Shown piece by piece: positions 34,597-41,911 of a DNA stretch of 64,000 bases (the first letter of the stretch is position 1; every line of letters begins with the position of its first letter). This stretch comes from Rathayibacter sp. Leaf185. Its GTDB lineage: Bacteria > Actinomycetota > Actinomycetes > Actinomycetales > Microbacteriaceae. Both the position numbers and the translations under genes were made by a program. The notes beneath the pieces were generated by a model. That model made no database searches and was not told where the DNA came from. It worked only from the letters and a program-made list of their open reading frames with translations. The stretch lies in the NCBI RefSeq assembly GCF_001423885.1, contig NZ_LMPP01000007.1:1-64000 (forward strand), given 5' to 3'.

Positions 34597-35327
34597 ATTG
34601 GAGCGAGACCGTCTTCGCCGGCCAGCTGCTGCTCGCGGCGCCCATCGCGATCCTCGCGGGACTGGTGTCTTTCGCGTCTCCGTGCGTGCTCCCCCTCGTT
34701 CCCGGCTACCTCGCCTACATCGGCGGGAACCCCGACCTCGCCACCGGCAGCCGCCGACGGCTGCTGCTCGGGGTGGGACTGTTCATCGGCGGCTTCGCCG
34801 TCGTGTTCACCGCCTACGGCGCCGCGTTCGGTGCCCTGGGCACGTGGCTGCTGCAATGGCAGGACGTGATCACGCGGATCCTGGGGGCGTTCGTGATCCT
34901 CATGGGCGTCGTGTTCATCGGACAGATCCGCTTCCTGCAACGCACCATCAAGCCGCGATGGAAGCCCGCGACCGGGCTGCTCGGCGCGCCCCTTCTCGGC
35001 GTCGTCTTCGGCCTGGGCTGGACGCCCTGCTTCGGCCCCACCCTCGCCGCGATCTCCGCCCTCAGCCTCGACGGCGCCTCCGCCGGCCGCGGCGCCCTTC
35101 TCGGGCTGCTCTACTGCCTCGGCTTGGGGATCCCGTTCCTGCTCATCGCCCTCGGCTTCTCCTGGGCGAGCACCGCGACAGCGTTCCTCAAACGCCACAT
35201 CCGCACCATCAACCTCCTCGGCGGAGCGCTGCTCATCCTCATCGGCGCCGCCATGCTCACAGGCCTGTGGACCGAGGGGATCTACCGCCTCCAGAACCTC
35301 ATCAACGGCTTCGTCACCCCCATCTGA
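34593..35327 (+). CDS. ccdA: CcdA thiol-electron transporter
   Basis: A 244-residue protein with six membrane helices. Redox cysteines lie in [15 protein letters not shown] and [11 protein letters not shown], one in each half, the CcdA/DsbD pattern. It transfers reducing power from cytoplasmic thioredoxin to the TlpA-like partner encoded just upstream. The usual partners ResB and ResC are only partly present (ResB at 18686). The gene is in a coupled run, starting ATG 34593. Confidence 0.94.
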   Translation: MNWSETVFAGQLLLAAPIAILAGLVSFASPCVLPLVPGYLAYIGGNPDLATGSRRRLLLGVGLFIGGFAVVFTAYGAAFGALGTWLLQWQDVITRILGAFVILMGVVFIGQIRFLQRTIKPRWKPATGLLGAPLLGVVFGLGWTPCFGPTLAAISALSLDGASAGRGALLGLLYCLGLGIPFLLIALGFSWASTATAFLKRHIRTINLLGGALLILIGAAMLTGLWTEGIYRLQNLINGFVTPI

Positions 35328-35335
35328 CCCCGCAC

Positions 35336-37288
35336 ATGACGCACACACCCCGGACCTCCCCGAACGACGAGACGAGCCACCCCGCCGTGCCCAGCACACA
35401 CACCGCCCTCGACGAAGCGCCGCAGCGCCCCTCACGGACGACCCGCGTCGCGCTGATCCTCGGCGCGCCCCTCGCAGCCGGCGCCGCACTGCTCGCCCTC
35501 GCCGCGACCGGCGCCCTGGACCCCGACCGGCTCCTCATCGACCCCGGCGTCGTCGCGACCCGCGGCCTGCCCCTCGCCCGCGTCCTGCACGACCTCGCCG
35601 CAACGCTCACCATGGGCCTGCTCCTCGTCGCCCTTCTCCTGCCCCGCTCGAACCGTCCCGGGGACGCGGTCCGGGAGACGGCGATCCGGTGGGCGTCCTG
35701 GGCGGCCGCCGCCTGGGTCCTCTCCGCCGCCGCGGTCCTCGTGTTCACCGTCGCCAACGCGATCGGCGCCCCCGTCAGCTCCCCCACGTTCCCCGCGCAG
35801 CTGTGGTTCTACATCACCCAGCTCGAGCTCGGTCAGGTCCTGCTGCTCTCCCTCGCCGCCGCCGCGGCCGTGCACGTGATCACCCTGCTCACCCCCGACC
35901 GGGCGTGGAGTGTCGCTGCGTTCGCGCTCGCCCTGTTCGCTCTGCTCCCGCTCGCGTTGACCGGTCACGCGGCCGGCGCCGACGAGCACATCAACGCCGT
36001 GAACAGCCTCGCCGTGCACCTGATCGGGGTGACCCTGTGGGCTGGAGGCCTGCTCGGCGTCGTCCTCCTCGCCCGACACCTCGGCGCGGCTCTTCCCGAC
36101 GTCGCCGAACGGTACTCGCGGGTCGCCGGGTTCGCGTTCGCCGCCGTCGCCCTCTCCGGGATCATCAACGCCTCCCTCCGCCTTTCCGACCCCACCGATC
36201 TCGCCACCCCCTACGGGACCCTGCTGATCATCAAGACCACCGCCCTGCTGGCACTCGGCGCTATCGGCGCGTGGCACCGCGCCCGCGTGCTGCCCGGCCT
36301 GCGAGTCGAGGACCGGCGTCGCCGGGCGTTCCTGCGCCTGGCCGCGGTGGAGCTGGTGATCATGGCCGCCACGATCGGCGTGTCCGTGGCCCTCTCCCTG
36401 TCCGAGACCCCGATCGGTGACGCGACGGTGAACGATCCCCGCCGTAACCTCCTCGGCTACCCCTACCCCGACCCGGTCACCGTCGCCCGCCTGTTCACCT
36501 CCTGGCACCTGGACTGGATCGGCCTCGCCGCCGCCGTGTCCGTGGCCTTCTGGTACCTGCGCACTCTCACGCGGCTGCGCCGCATCGGCCGCACTTGGCC
36601 TCTCCGGCGCACGATCGCCTGGTGCGCAGGCGTGCTGGTTCTGCTCTGGGCGACGAACGGTGGACCCGGCGTCTACGCCCAAGTGCACCTCAGCACCCTC
36701 CTCGGACAGCACCTGCTTCTCGCCGCCGTCGTCCCCGCGCTGCTCGTCGCCGGGAGACCGGTCGATCTTCATCGCGCGAACCGCGCTGCACACCTGCCGC
36801 CGTTCGCCCTCCCTCGTGCGTCACGCCGGTCCGGCGTTCTCGTGCAGGTGCTGCGGCGTCCCAGCGTCGCCGTGGTCCTGTTCTTCGCGAACCTCACCGC
36901 GTACTACGGCACCGACTGGCTGCAATGGTCGCTGTTCTTCTACCAGGGGCGTGCCGCGATCATCGCCACCAGCATCACCACCGGACTGCTGCTCGCCGCT
37001 GCCCTCTCCCGTCGTCCCGGACGCACCAGCGACGCCATCGAGCAACTGCTCGCCCTGCTCGCCACCGTGGCCGGATTCCTCCTCCTCGGCTGGACGCTGC
37101 GCGACACCGACAGCATCCTCGCGCCGTCGTGGTGGATCGCGATGCTCTACCCCGACGACGCCGTCCTCTTCGATCAGGGCCGCGCGGGCGCAGTCGCTCT
37201 CATCGCCGCGACCGTCACCGCCCTGACGACCAGCGCGCTCCTCAACCTCGCTCGACGACCCCGACGCACGACGGAGGCCTCCGCATGA
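35336..37288 (+). CDS. CopD-CtaG fusion protein, copper membrane transporter
   Basis: A 650-residue polytopic protein. The N-terminal 330 residues form a CopD domain (PF05425-like) with HDLAATLTMGLLL, ALTGHAAGADEHINAVNSLAVHLIGVTLWAGGLL and FAAVALSGIINA. The C-terminal 290 residues form a caa3_CtaG domain with SWHLDWIGLAAAV, LWATNGGPGVYAQVHLSTLLGQHLL and ASITTGLL-like segments. About 14 to 16 membrane helices are expected. Such fusions are known in actinobacteria and import or distribute copper in the envelope. It follows ccdA by 8 bases and overlaps the LytM gene by 4. Confidence 0.92.
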   Translation: MTHTPRTSPNDETSHPAVPSTHTALDEAPQRPSRTTRVALILGAPLAAGAALLALAATGALDPDRLLIDPGVVATRGLPLARVLHDLAATLTMGLLLVALLLPRSNRPGDAVRETAIRWASWAAAAWVLSAAAVLVFTVANAIGAPVSSPTFPAQLWFYITQLELGQVLLLSLAAAAAVHVITLLTPDRAWSVAAFALALFALLPLALTGHAAGADEHINAVNSLAVHLIGVTLWAGGLLGVVLLARHLGAALPDVAERYSRVAGFAFAAVALSGIINASLRLSDPTDLATPYGTLLIIKTTALLALGAIGAWHRARVLPGLRVEDRRRRAFLRLAAVELVIMAATIGVSVALSLSETPIGDATVNDPRRNLLGYPYPDPVTVARLFTSWHLDWIGLAAAVSVAFWYLRTLTRLRRIGRTWPLRRTIAWCAGVLVLLWATNGGPGVYAQVHLSTLLGQHLLLAAVVPALLVAGRPVDLHRANRAAHLPPFALPRASRRSGVLVQVLRRPSVAVVLFFANLTAYYGTDWLQWSLFFYQGRAAIIATSITTGLLLAAALSRRPGRTSDAIEQLLALLATVAGFLLLGWTLRDTDSILAPSWWIAMLYPDDAVLFDQGRAGAVALIAATVTALTTSALLNLARRPRRTTEASA

Positions 37289-38616
37289 CCCGCCACCAGC
37301 ACACCCCGCGCCGCAGGGTCCACCGCTTCGCGGTCTCCGCGGTCGCCCTCAGCGTCCTGCTGGCCGTTCTCGCTCCCGCTCCGGCGATGGCGGCGGAGTT
37401 TCCGAGCTGGGAGGACGTCGAAGCGGCTCGCTCCAGCGAGACCAGTAAGCAGGCGCAGATCGGGGAGATCACCGCGCTGCTCACCGAGCTCCGCTACAAC
37501 GCCGACACCGCGCGCAGCGCCCAGGACGCGCGCGTCGCCGACTACGAGAAGGCGCAGGCGACTCTCGACGACGCCACCTACCGAGCCGACGAGCTCCAGG
37601 CGGACGCGGACGAGGCGACCGCCCTCGCGGAGCAGTCCCGGAAGCAGGCCGGTCAGCTCGCGTCTACCCTCTCCCGCGCCGGTGGCACGAATCTCACTCT
37701 CGCGCTGCTGACCAGTCCCGACAGCGGCAGCCTGCTCGATCAGCTCGCATCGATGACCAAGCTGACGGAGAAGACCGACGCGATCTACACGACCGCCCGC
37801 ACCGACTCCAACACCGCCACCGCCCTCACCTCGCAGGCAAACATCGCCCGCGATGCTCTCGCGGACCTCGCGGTCGCCGCGGATGCCGCTCTCGCCGATG
37901 CGATCGCCGCGCGCGAGGCCGCCGACACGCGAGTGCAGGAACAGCAGGATTACGAGAGCACCCTCCGCAGCCAACTCGCCGTTCTCACCGAGAACCGCGC
38001 CGCGACCGAAGCCGACTATGAGACAGGCGAGGACGCGCGCCGCGCCGCGGAAGCAGCCCGCGCGGCCGAGGAAGCCGCCCGCATTGCTGCCCAGGCCGAA
38101 GCCGCCAGAATTGCCGAAGCTGCCCGCGCCGCTGCGCCAGCCAGCAGCGCTCCGGCCGGAGGCACGGCACCCGCAGGTGGCGGGGCGCCGGTCGCCGGCC
38201 CTTCTTCCCAGGGGTGGGTGAAGCCCGTCTCCGGCCGCATCAGCAGCCCCTTCGGACCCCGCCCGCAACAGCCCGTCGCCGGCGTGAACCCCTTCCACTA
38301 CGCGACCGACATCGTCGCCAGCTGCGGAACTCCCGTCGCCGCCGCCTCTAGCGGCACCGTCTCCTACTCGGGCGCCTTCGGCAGCTACGGCAACTGGGTC
38401 CTCCTCGATCACGGCAACGGGATCCAGACCGGCTACGCCCACAACTCCACCCTCCTCGTCGACGCCGGCCAGACCGTCACCGCGGGCCAGATCATCGCCC
38501 TCGTCGGCACCACCGGAGCCTCCACCGGCTGCCACTCCCACTACGAAACCCGCACCGGCGGCGCCCGCGTGGACCCTGAACCGTTCATGCGAGCCCGCGG
38601 CGTCACCCTCGGATGA
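37285..38616 (+). CDS. Secreted coiled-coil M23 (LytM) peptidase
   Basis: A 443-residue exported protein. Signal peptide (VALSVLLAVLAPAPAMA), then about 250 residues of alanine- and charge-rich coiled coil (SETSKQAQIGEITALLTEL onward), a Ala/Gly/Pro linker, and a C-terminal LytM domain. The zinc ligands are in NPFHYATDIVA (HxxxD) and GCHSHYETR (HxH). The LytM domain resembles that at 6947 (SSPFGPRP, PVAGV and TGYAHNS are shared). The architecture is like EnvC/NlpD-type or RipA-like hydrolases. It is translationally coupled to the CopD-CtaG gene. Confidence 0.9.
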   Translation: MTRHQHTPRRRVHRFAVSAVALSVLLAVLAPAPAMAAEFPSWEDVEAARSSETSKQAQIGEITALLTELRYNADTARSAQDARVADYEKAQATLDDATYRADELQADADEATALAEQSRKQAGQLASTLSRAGGTNLTLALLTSPDSGSLLDQLASMTKLTEKTDAIYTTARTDSNTATALTSQANIARDALADLAVAADAALADAIAAREAADTRVQEQQDYESTLRSQLAVLTENRAATEADYETGEDARRAAEAARAAEEAARIAAQAEAARIAEAARAAAPASSAPAGGTAPAGGGAPVAGPSSQGWVKPVSGRISSPFGPRPQQPVAGVNPFHYATDIVASCGTPVAAASSGTVSYSGAFGSYGNWVLLDHGNGIQTGYAHNSTLLVDAGQTVTAGQIIALVGTTGASTGCHSHYETRTGGARVDPEPFMRARGVTLG

Positions 38617-38650
38617 TCGACTCCCGCACCAGCGCGGCCCACAGACGTTC

Positions 38651-38736
38651 ACTGATGTCGCCCTTGCCGCGACGTCAGTGATCGCGGCTGCAGTGCCTGG
38701 TCCGTATTCGGGTTACCGACCGGGCACTGCAGCCGT
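38651..38736 (+). terminator. Two tandem hairpins after the LytM gene
   Basis: The first hairpin has CACTGATGTCGC at 38651-38662 and its near complement at 38670-38681 (11 of 12 pairs). The second has CGGCTGCAGTGCCTGGTC at 38686-38703 and 38719-38736 (17 of 18 pairs, 15-base loop). They lie between the stop at 38616 and the next operator at 38766, and probably terminate the DsbA-to-LytM transcript. There is no T-run. Confidence 0.6.
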
Positions 38737-38765
38737 GTTCCCCTGACCACTGCTCATCTGAAAGA

Positions 38766-38785
38766 ATCTGCGCATGGATGCAGAC
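38766..38785. promoter_or_regulatory. Dyad operator over the second kmtR-like start codon
   Basis: ATCTGC and GCAGAC arms enclose GCATGGAT with the ATG of the gene at 38774. The same dyad spans the start of the other KmtR-like gene (1143-1162), with one mismatch here. Both genes may therefore cross-regulate. Confidence 0.55.
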
Positions 38786-39145
38786 AGCGGGTGCGGGCGG
38801 CACGTCGAGAGCCCGTACGTCGAACTCGCGGTCGAGGTGTTCTCGATGCTGGCCGACGCCACCCGGGTGCGGATCGTGCTCGCCCTCGCCGACGGCGAAC
38901 TCGCGGTGAACGACCTGGCCGAGCGGGTCGGGAAGTCACCCGCCGCGGTGTCACAGCATCTCGCGAAGCTGCGGCTGGCGCGGGTGGTCTCGACCCGTCA
39001 GGAGGGGACGCGCGTGTTCTACCGCCTGACGAACGAGCACGCCAGCCAGCTCGTGGCGGACGCGATCTTCCAGGCCGAGCACCAGCTCGGCGGCACTCCC
39101 GCCCACCATCACGGGGAGGCGGGCGATGCGGACCGCACTGCGTAG
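38774..39145 (+). CDS. ArsR-family metal sensor, KmtR-like, second copy
   Basis: A 123-residue paralogue of the sensor at 1151: MDADSGCGRHVESPYVELAV at the start, KSPAAVSQHLAKLRLARVV in the recognition region, EHASQLVADAIFQAEH in the last helix and AHHHGEAGD at the end. The Ni/Co-type KmtR ligands (His in EHASQ, AEH and the His tail) are kept. It overlaps a transporter gene by 20 bases rather than a CDF. Since the two proteins have nearly the same operator, they may regulate each other's targets. Confidence 0.88.
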   Translation: MDADSGCGRHVESPYVELAVEVFSMLADATRVRIVLALADGELAVNDLAERVGKSPAAVSQHLAKLRLARVVSTRQEGTRVFYRLTNEHASQLVADAIFQAEHQLGGTPAHHHGEAGDADRTA

Positions 39146-40178
39146 CCGGGGAGTGCAGGCGGCGCTGCTCTCCGCGGTCCTGTTCGGCGCGGGAACGCCC
39201 GCGGCCAAGCTCCTGCTCGACTCCGTCAGCCCCTGGCTGCTCGCCGGACTCCTCTACTGCGGCTCCGGGATCGGGCTCGGCCTCCTGCGTCTGGTCCGCC
39301 GCTCCCCTCGCGTGCACCTCGAGCGCGGCGAGTACGCACCGCTCGGCGGCGCGATCCTCTTCGGCGGGATCCTCGGCCCCGTCCTGCTGCTCGTCGGCCT
39401 GGTGAACACACCCGCCTCCGGAGCGTCGCTGCTGCTGAACGCGGAGGGAGTCGCGACCGCACTGCTGGCCTGGTTCGTCTTCCGCGAGAACGTCGACCGG
39501 CGCATCGCCGTCGGCATGCTCGCCATCGTCGCGGGCGCCGTCGTGCTCACCGTGCCCGCGGGGATCGCGTTCGGCAGCCCCTGGCCGGCGCTGGCGATCC
39601 TCGGCGCCTGCCTGTGCTGGGGCATCGACAACAACCTCACCCGGAAGGTCGCCCTCACCGACACGACCTGGCTCGCGGCAGTCAAAGGCGGCGTCGCCGG
39701 GCCGGTGAACCTCGTCCTCGCCTTCACACTCGGAGCGCAGCTGCCCGCCCTCGGCAACATCGCCGCCGCGCTGACCGTCGGCTTCTTCGCCTACGGAGTG
39801 AGCCTCGTGCTCTTCATCGTCGCCCTCCGGCACGTGGGCACCGCCCGGGCGGGCGCCTACTACTCCGTCGCCCCGTTCTTCGGCGCCGTCCTCGCCGCCG
39901 TCCTCGGCGAACCGGTGACCGCGCCGCTGCTCGTCGCCGCCGCGCTGATGGCGGTCGGGATCGGACTGCACCTCACGGAGCGCCACGAGCACGAGCACAC
40001 CCACCAAGCGATCAGCCACGACCACTGGCACACCCACGACGACCCGGACGAACACCACCGCCACGAGCACGACGAGCCCGTCCCCGCCGGGACCCGGCAC
40101 CGGCACGTCCACACTCACGAGGCGATCACGCACACCCACGAGCACTACCCGGACAGCCACCACCGCCACGAGCACTGA
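39126..40178 (+). CDS. DMT/EamA-family transporter with a histidine-rich C-terminal tail
   Basis: A 350-residue protein with ten hydrophobic segments in two EamA repeats (ALLSAVLFGAGTPAAKLLLD and LAILGACLCWGIDNNLTRKV starts). From about residue 285 it becomes a cytoplasmic tail of some 65 residues with about 23 His, such as ERHEHEHTHQAISHDHWHTH and HRHVHTHEAITHTHEH. DMT proteins transport amino acids, sugars or metabolites; the His tail and the KmtR-like sensor gene overlapping its start suggest nickel or cobalt export. This is not a described metal family, so the substrate is inferred. Confidence 0.85.
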   Translation: MRTALRSRGVQAALLSAVLFGAGTPAAKLLLDSVSPWLLAGLLYCGSGIGLGLLRLVRRSPRVHLERGEYAPLGGAILFGGILGPVLLLVGLVNTPASGASLLLNAEGVATALLAWFVFRENVDRRIAVGMLAIVAGAVVLTVPAGIAFGSPWPALAILGACLCWGIDNNLTRKVALTDTTWLAAVKGGVAGPVNLVLAFTLGAQLPALGNIAAALTVGFFAYGVSLVLFIVALRHVGTARAGAYYSVAPFFGAVLAAVLGEPVTAPLLVAAALMAVGIGLHLTERHEHEHTHQAISHDHWHTHDDPDEHHRHEHDEPVPAGTRHRHVHTHEAITHTHEHYPDSHHRHEH

Positions 40179-40198
40179 CAGGGTCCACCAACGGATGC

Positions 40199-41200
40199 CT
40201 ACCGCGCGGGCCCGCTCACTTCGCTCGGCGGCGATTCTGCGGGGCGACCAGGTGCGAGCCGCGGAATGAGTCGAACGAACACGACCATGCCGACGAGTTC
40301 CACCAGGGTCTGGGTGACAACGACGACCGGCGCGAGCGCGAGCGATGCGGGCAGCGCGAGGGCGAGCGGCAGGACGACGAGGGAGTTGCGGGTCGCGCCG
40401 CTGAACACGAGCGCGCGAGTCGCGGAGTACTCGAGGCCGAAGAGGCGGGCGACACCGAGCCCGGCGGCAGCCATGACGACGAGGAAGCCTGCGTAGAGCG
40501 GAATGAGGACGAGCAGCTGTCCGACGGCCGCGCCGACGGCGCCGGCCTGCGAGGCGACGACGACGAACAGGGTCGCCATCATCAGCGGCACCATCAGGCC
40601 GAGCATCGTGGACTCGATGACCCGGCCCGCCCGGTGCCGGCGGCCGAGGGCCTGCACGAGAGCGGCCGCGGTGAGCGGCACGACGATAAGCAGCAGGAAC
40701 GCGCGCGCGAACGGGCCGACCTCGACCACGGCGACGCCCCCCGTTCCGAGGAAGAGCAGCAGATACAGCGGCAGGAGCAGGATCTGCGCGAGCATCAGCA
40801 GCGGCGCCGCGGCGAGCAGCCGGTCGGACGCGCCTCCGGCGAGGCCGGCGAAGACGATCACGTAGTCGATGCACGGCGTCAGCAGCACCAGCAGCACCCC
40901 GAACAGCAACGCAGGAGTGTCCGCCACGAACCGGGACAGGCCATAGGCGACGACGGGCACGACGACGAAGTTCAAGACCCCGACCGCCGCGAGGAAACGG
41001 CCGTCACGCAGTGACCGGCCGATCGCGGCGAACGGGACGCCGAGGAACGTGGCGAACAGCAGCAGCGCGAGCACCGGCTCGATCGCGACCTCCAGATGGT
41101 GCGCGGCGGGCAGCAGCAGCCCGAGCGCAGCGCCGGCCGCGATCGCGACGAGATAGTGGGCGATCTGGCGATGCTCGAGCCAGGCGACAAACGCGCTCAC
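40199..41200 (-). CDS. ACR3/bile-acid:sodium-symporter-like transporter
   Basis: A 333-residue protein with about ten membrane helices, of the BASS superfamily. LLTPCIDYVIVFAGLAGG carries a Cys near the place of the ACR3 arsenite-exporter cysteine (P-C-T/I-D motif), and FSGATRNSLVVLPLALALP is the second inverted-repeat crossover. GTG 41200 has no ribosome site but lies about 30 bases after the likely transcript start of a MerR-type promoter. It is divergent from the merR gene. Arsenite or another oxyanion export is plausible; no arsC or arsenate reductase is nearby. Confidence 0.78.
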   Translation of the reverse strand: MSAFVAWLEHRQIAHYLVAIAAGAALGLLLPAAHHLEVAIEPVLALLLFATFLGVPFAAIGRSLRDGRFLAAVGVLNFVVVPVVAYGLSRFVADTPALLFGVLLVLLTPCIDYVIVFAGLAGGASDRLLAAAPLLMLAQILLLPLYLLLFLGTGGVAVVEVGPFARAFLLLIVVPLTAAALVQALGRRHRAGRVIESTMLGLMVPLMMATLFVVVASQAGAVGAAVGQLLVLIPLYAGFLVVMAAAGLGVARLFGLEYSATRALVFSGATRNSLVVLPLALALPASLALAPVVVVTQTLVELVGMVVFVRLIPRLAPGRPAESPPSEVSGPAR

Positions 41201-41237
41201 GGCAGCAGACCGGGAAGGAGGAGGGGCACGGGGTGCA

Positions 41238-41272
41238 ACGGTAAACGTTCGAGCCGCTTGAAGGTCAAGCGG
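41238..41272 (-). promoter_or_regulatory. MerR-type promoter with 19-base spacer and operator dyad
   Basis: On the minus strand TTGACC (41268-41263) and TACCGT (41243-41238) are separated by 19 bases, the over-long spacing that MerR-family activators correct. CCGCTTGA and TCAAGCGG (41254-41261 and 41265-41272) form a perfect dyad overlapping the -35 and spacer. This should drive the transporter at 41200 under control of the divergent MerR protein. Confidence 0.7.
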
Positions 41273-41296
41273 GGGCTCCGGCCGTAGGGTCGGCGT

Positions 41297-41752
41297 GTGC
41301 GAATCTCGGATGTCAGCAAGCGCAGCGGCGTCTCCGCGACGGCGTTGCGGTACTACGAGTCCATCGGACTCCTCACCCCGAGCCGCAGCAGCAACGGGTA
41401 CCGCGACTACGACGCGGACGTGCTCGCCCGCCTGGACCTCATCGAGTCCAGCAAGGAACTCGGCCTCCCACTCGAGGACATCGGCCGGCACCTCCGCGCC
41501 CTCGAAACCACCTCCTGCACGGACGTCCGCGACGGACTGCGCCCGCTCCTCGCGGAGCGGGTGCGGCAACTGGACGAGAAGCGGGCGCGACTCGATGAGC
41601 TGCGCAGCCGCCTCAGCCGCGCGGACCACGACCTCGCCGCGTGCCCTGACCGGGACGAGCGCTGCTCCACTGAATGCATCTTCCGCGCACGCTATCGGCC
41701 TACTGCTTCCGCGCGATCCGGCGCCGCCGAAGGCTTCACGGCAAAAAAGTAG
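41297..41752 (+). CDS. MerR-family metal/stress-responsive regulator
   Basis: A 151-residue regulator. The N-terminal MerR winged helix reads RISDVSKRSGVSATALRYYESIGLL, with SSNGYRDYD following, then a long dimerisation helix (DEKRARLDELRSRLSRADHDL). Cysteines at the ETTSCTDVRDGL loop and in ACPDRDERCSTEC match the positions where metal-sensing MerR proteins hold their ligands. The last residues AEGFTAKK are encoded by direct repeat C (41726-41747), so the natural end may have been replaced. It diverges from the transporter gene across a 19-base-spacer promoter. The ligand is unknown. Confidence 0.85.
   Translation: MRISDVSKRSGVSATALRYYESIGLLTPSRSSNGYRDYDADVLARLDLIESSKELGLPLEDIGRHLRALETTSCTDVRDGLRPLLAERVRQLDEKRARLDELRSRLSRADHDLAACPDRDERCSTECIFRARYRPTASARSGAAEGFTAKK
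41726..41747 (+). repeat. Direct repeat C, copy 2, in the merR 3' end
   Basis: GCCGAAGGCTTC followed by GGCAAAAA, 20 of 22 bases identical to 290-311 in the same orientation. Here it encodes the C-terminal AEGFTA of the MerR-like protein. Confidence 0.72.
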
Positions 41753-41854
41753 GGCGACCAACGGCGGCCGGCGCAGCCGGGCGACCTTCTGGCGGCGCTC
41801 CGTCGCCGCTGCACGAGCGCAGCTCGCGCCTCCCGGAGCGGGATCCCCGGGGAG

Positions 41855-41904
41855 CGTGAGGGCCCGCCCCTCACGGGCTACCTACCTATATAGGTAGGTA
41901 GCCC
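41855..41904. repeat. Hairpin and perfect 30-base palindrome
   Basis: A hairpin (CGTGAGGG at 41855 and CCCTCACG at 41868) abuts a perfect 30-base palindrome at 41875-41904 built of GGGCTACCTACC, TATATA and its complement. The palindrome lies eight bases after the stop of the minus-strand DUF3560 gene and after the merR gene from the other side, so it could be a bidirectional terminator or a protein-binding site. Confidence 0.7.
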
Positions 41905-41911
41905 TCGCCGT

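Noticed and set aside
34328-35335. A 986-residue protein over 34328-37288
   Set aside because: Its N-terminal third is a shadow of the TlpA-like and ccdA genes; the fusion protein begins at ATG 35336.
38754-40874. Minus-strand 706-residue frame across kmtR and the DMT gene
   Set aside because: Antisense shadow of the His tail and transporter codons, with no domains.
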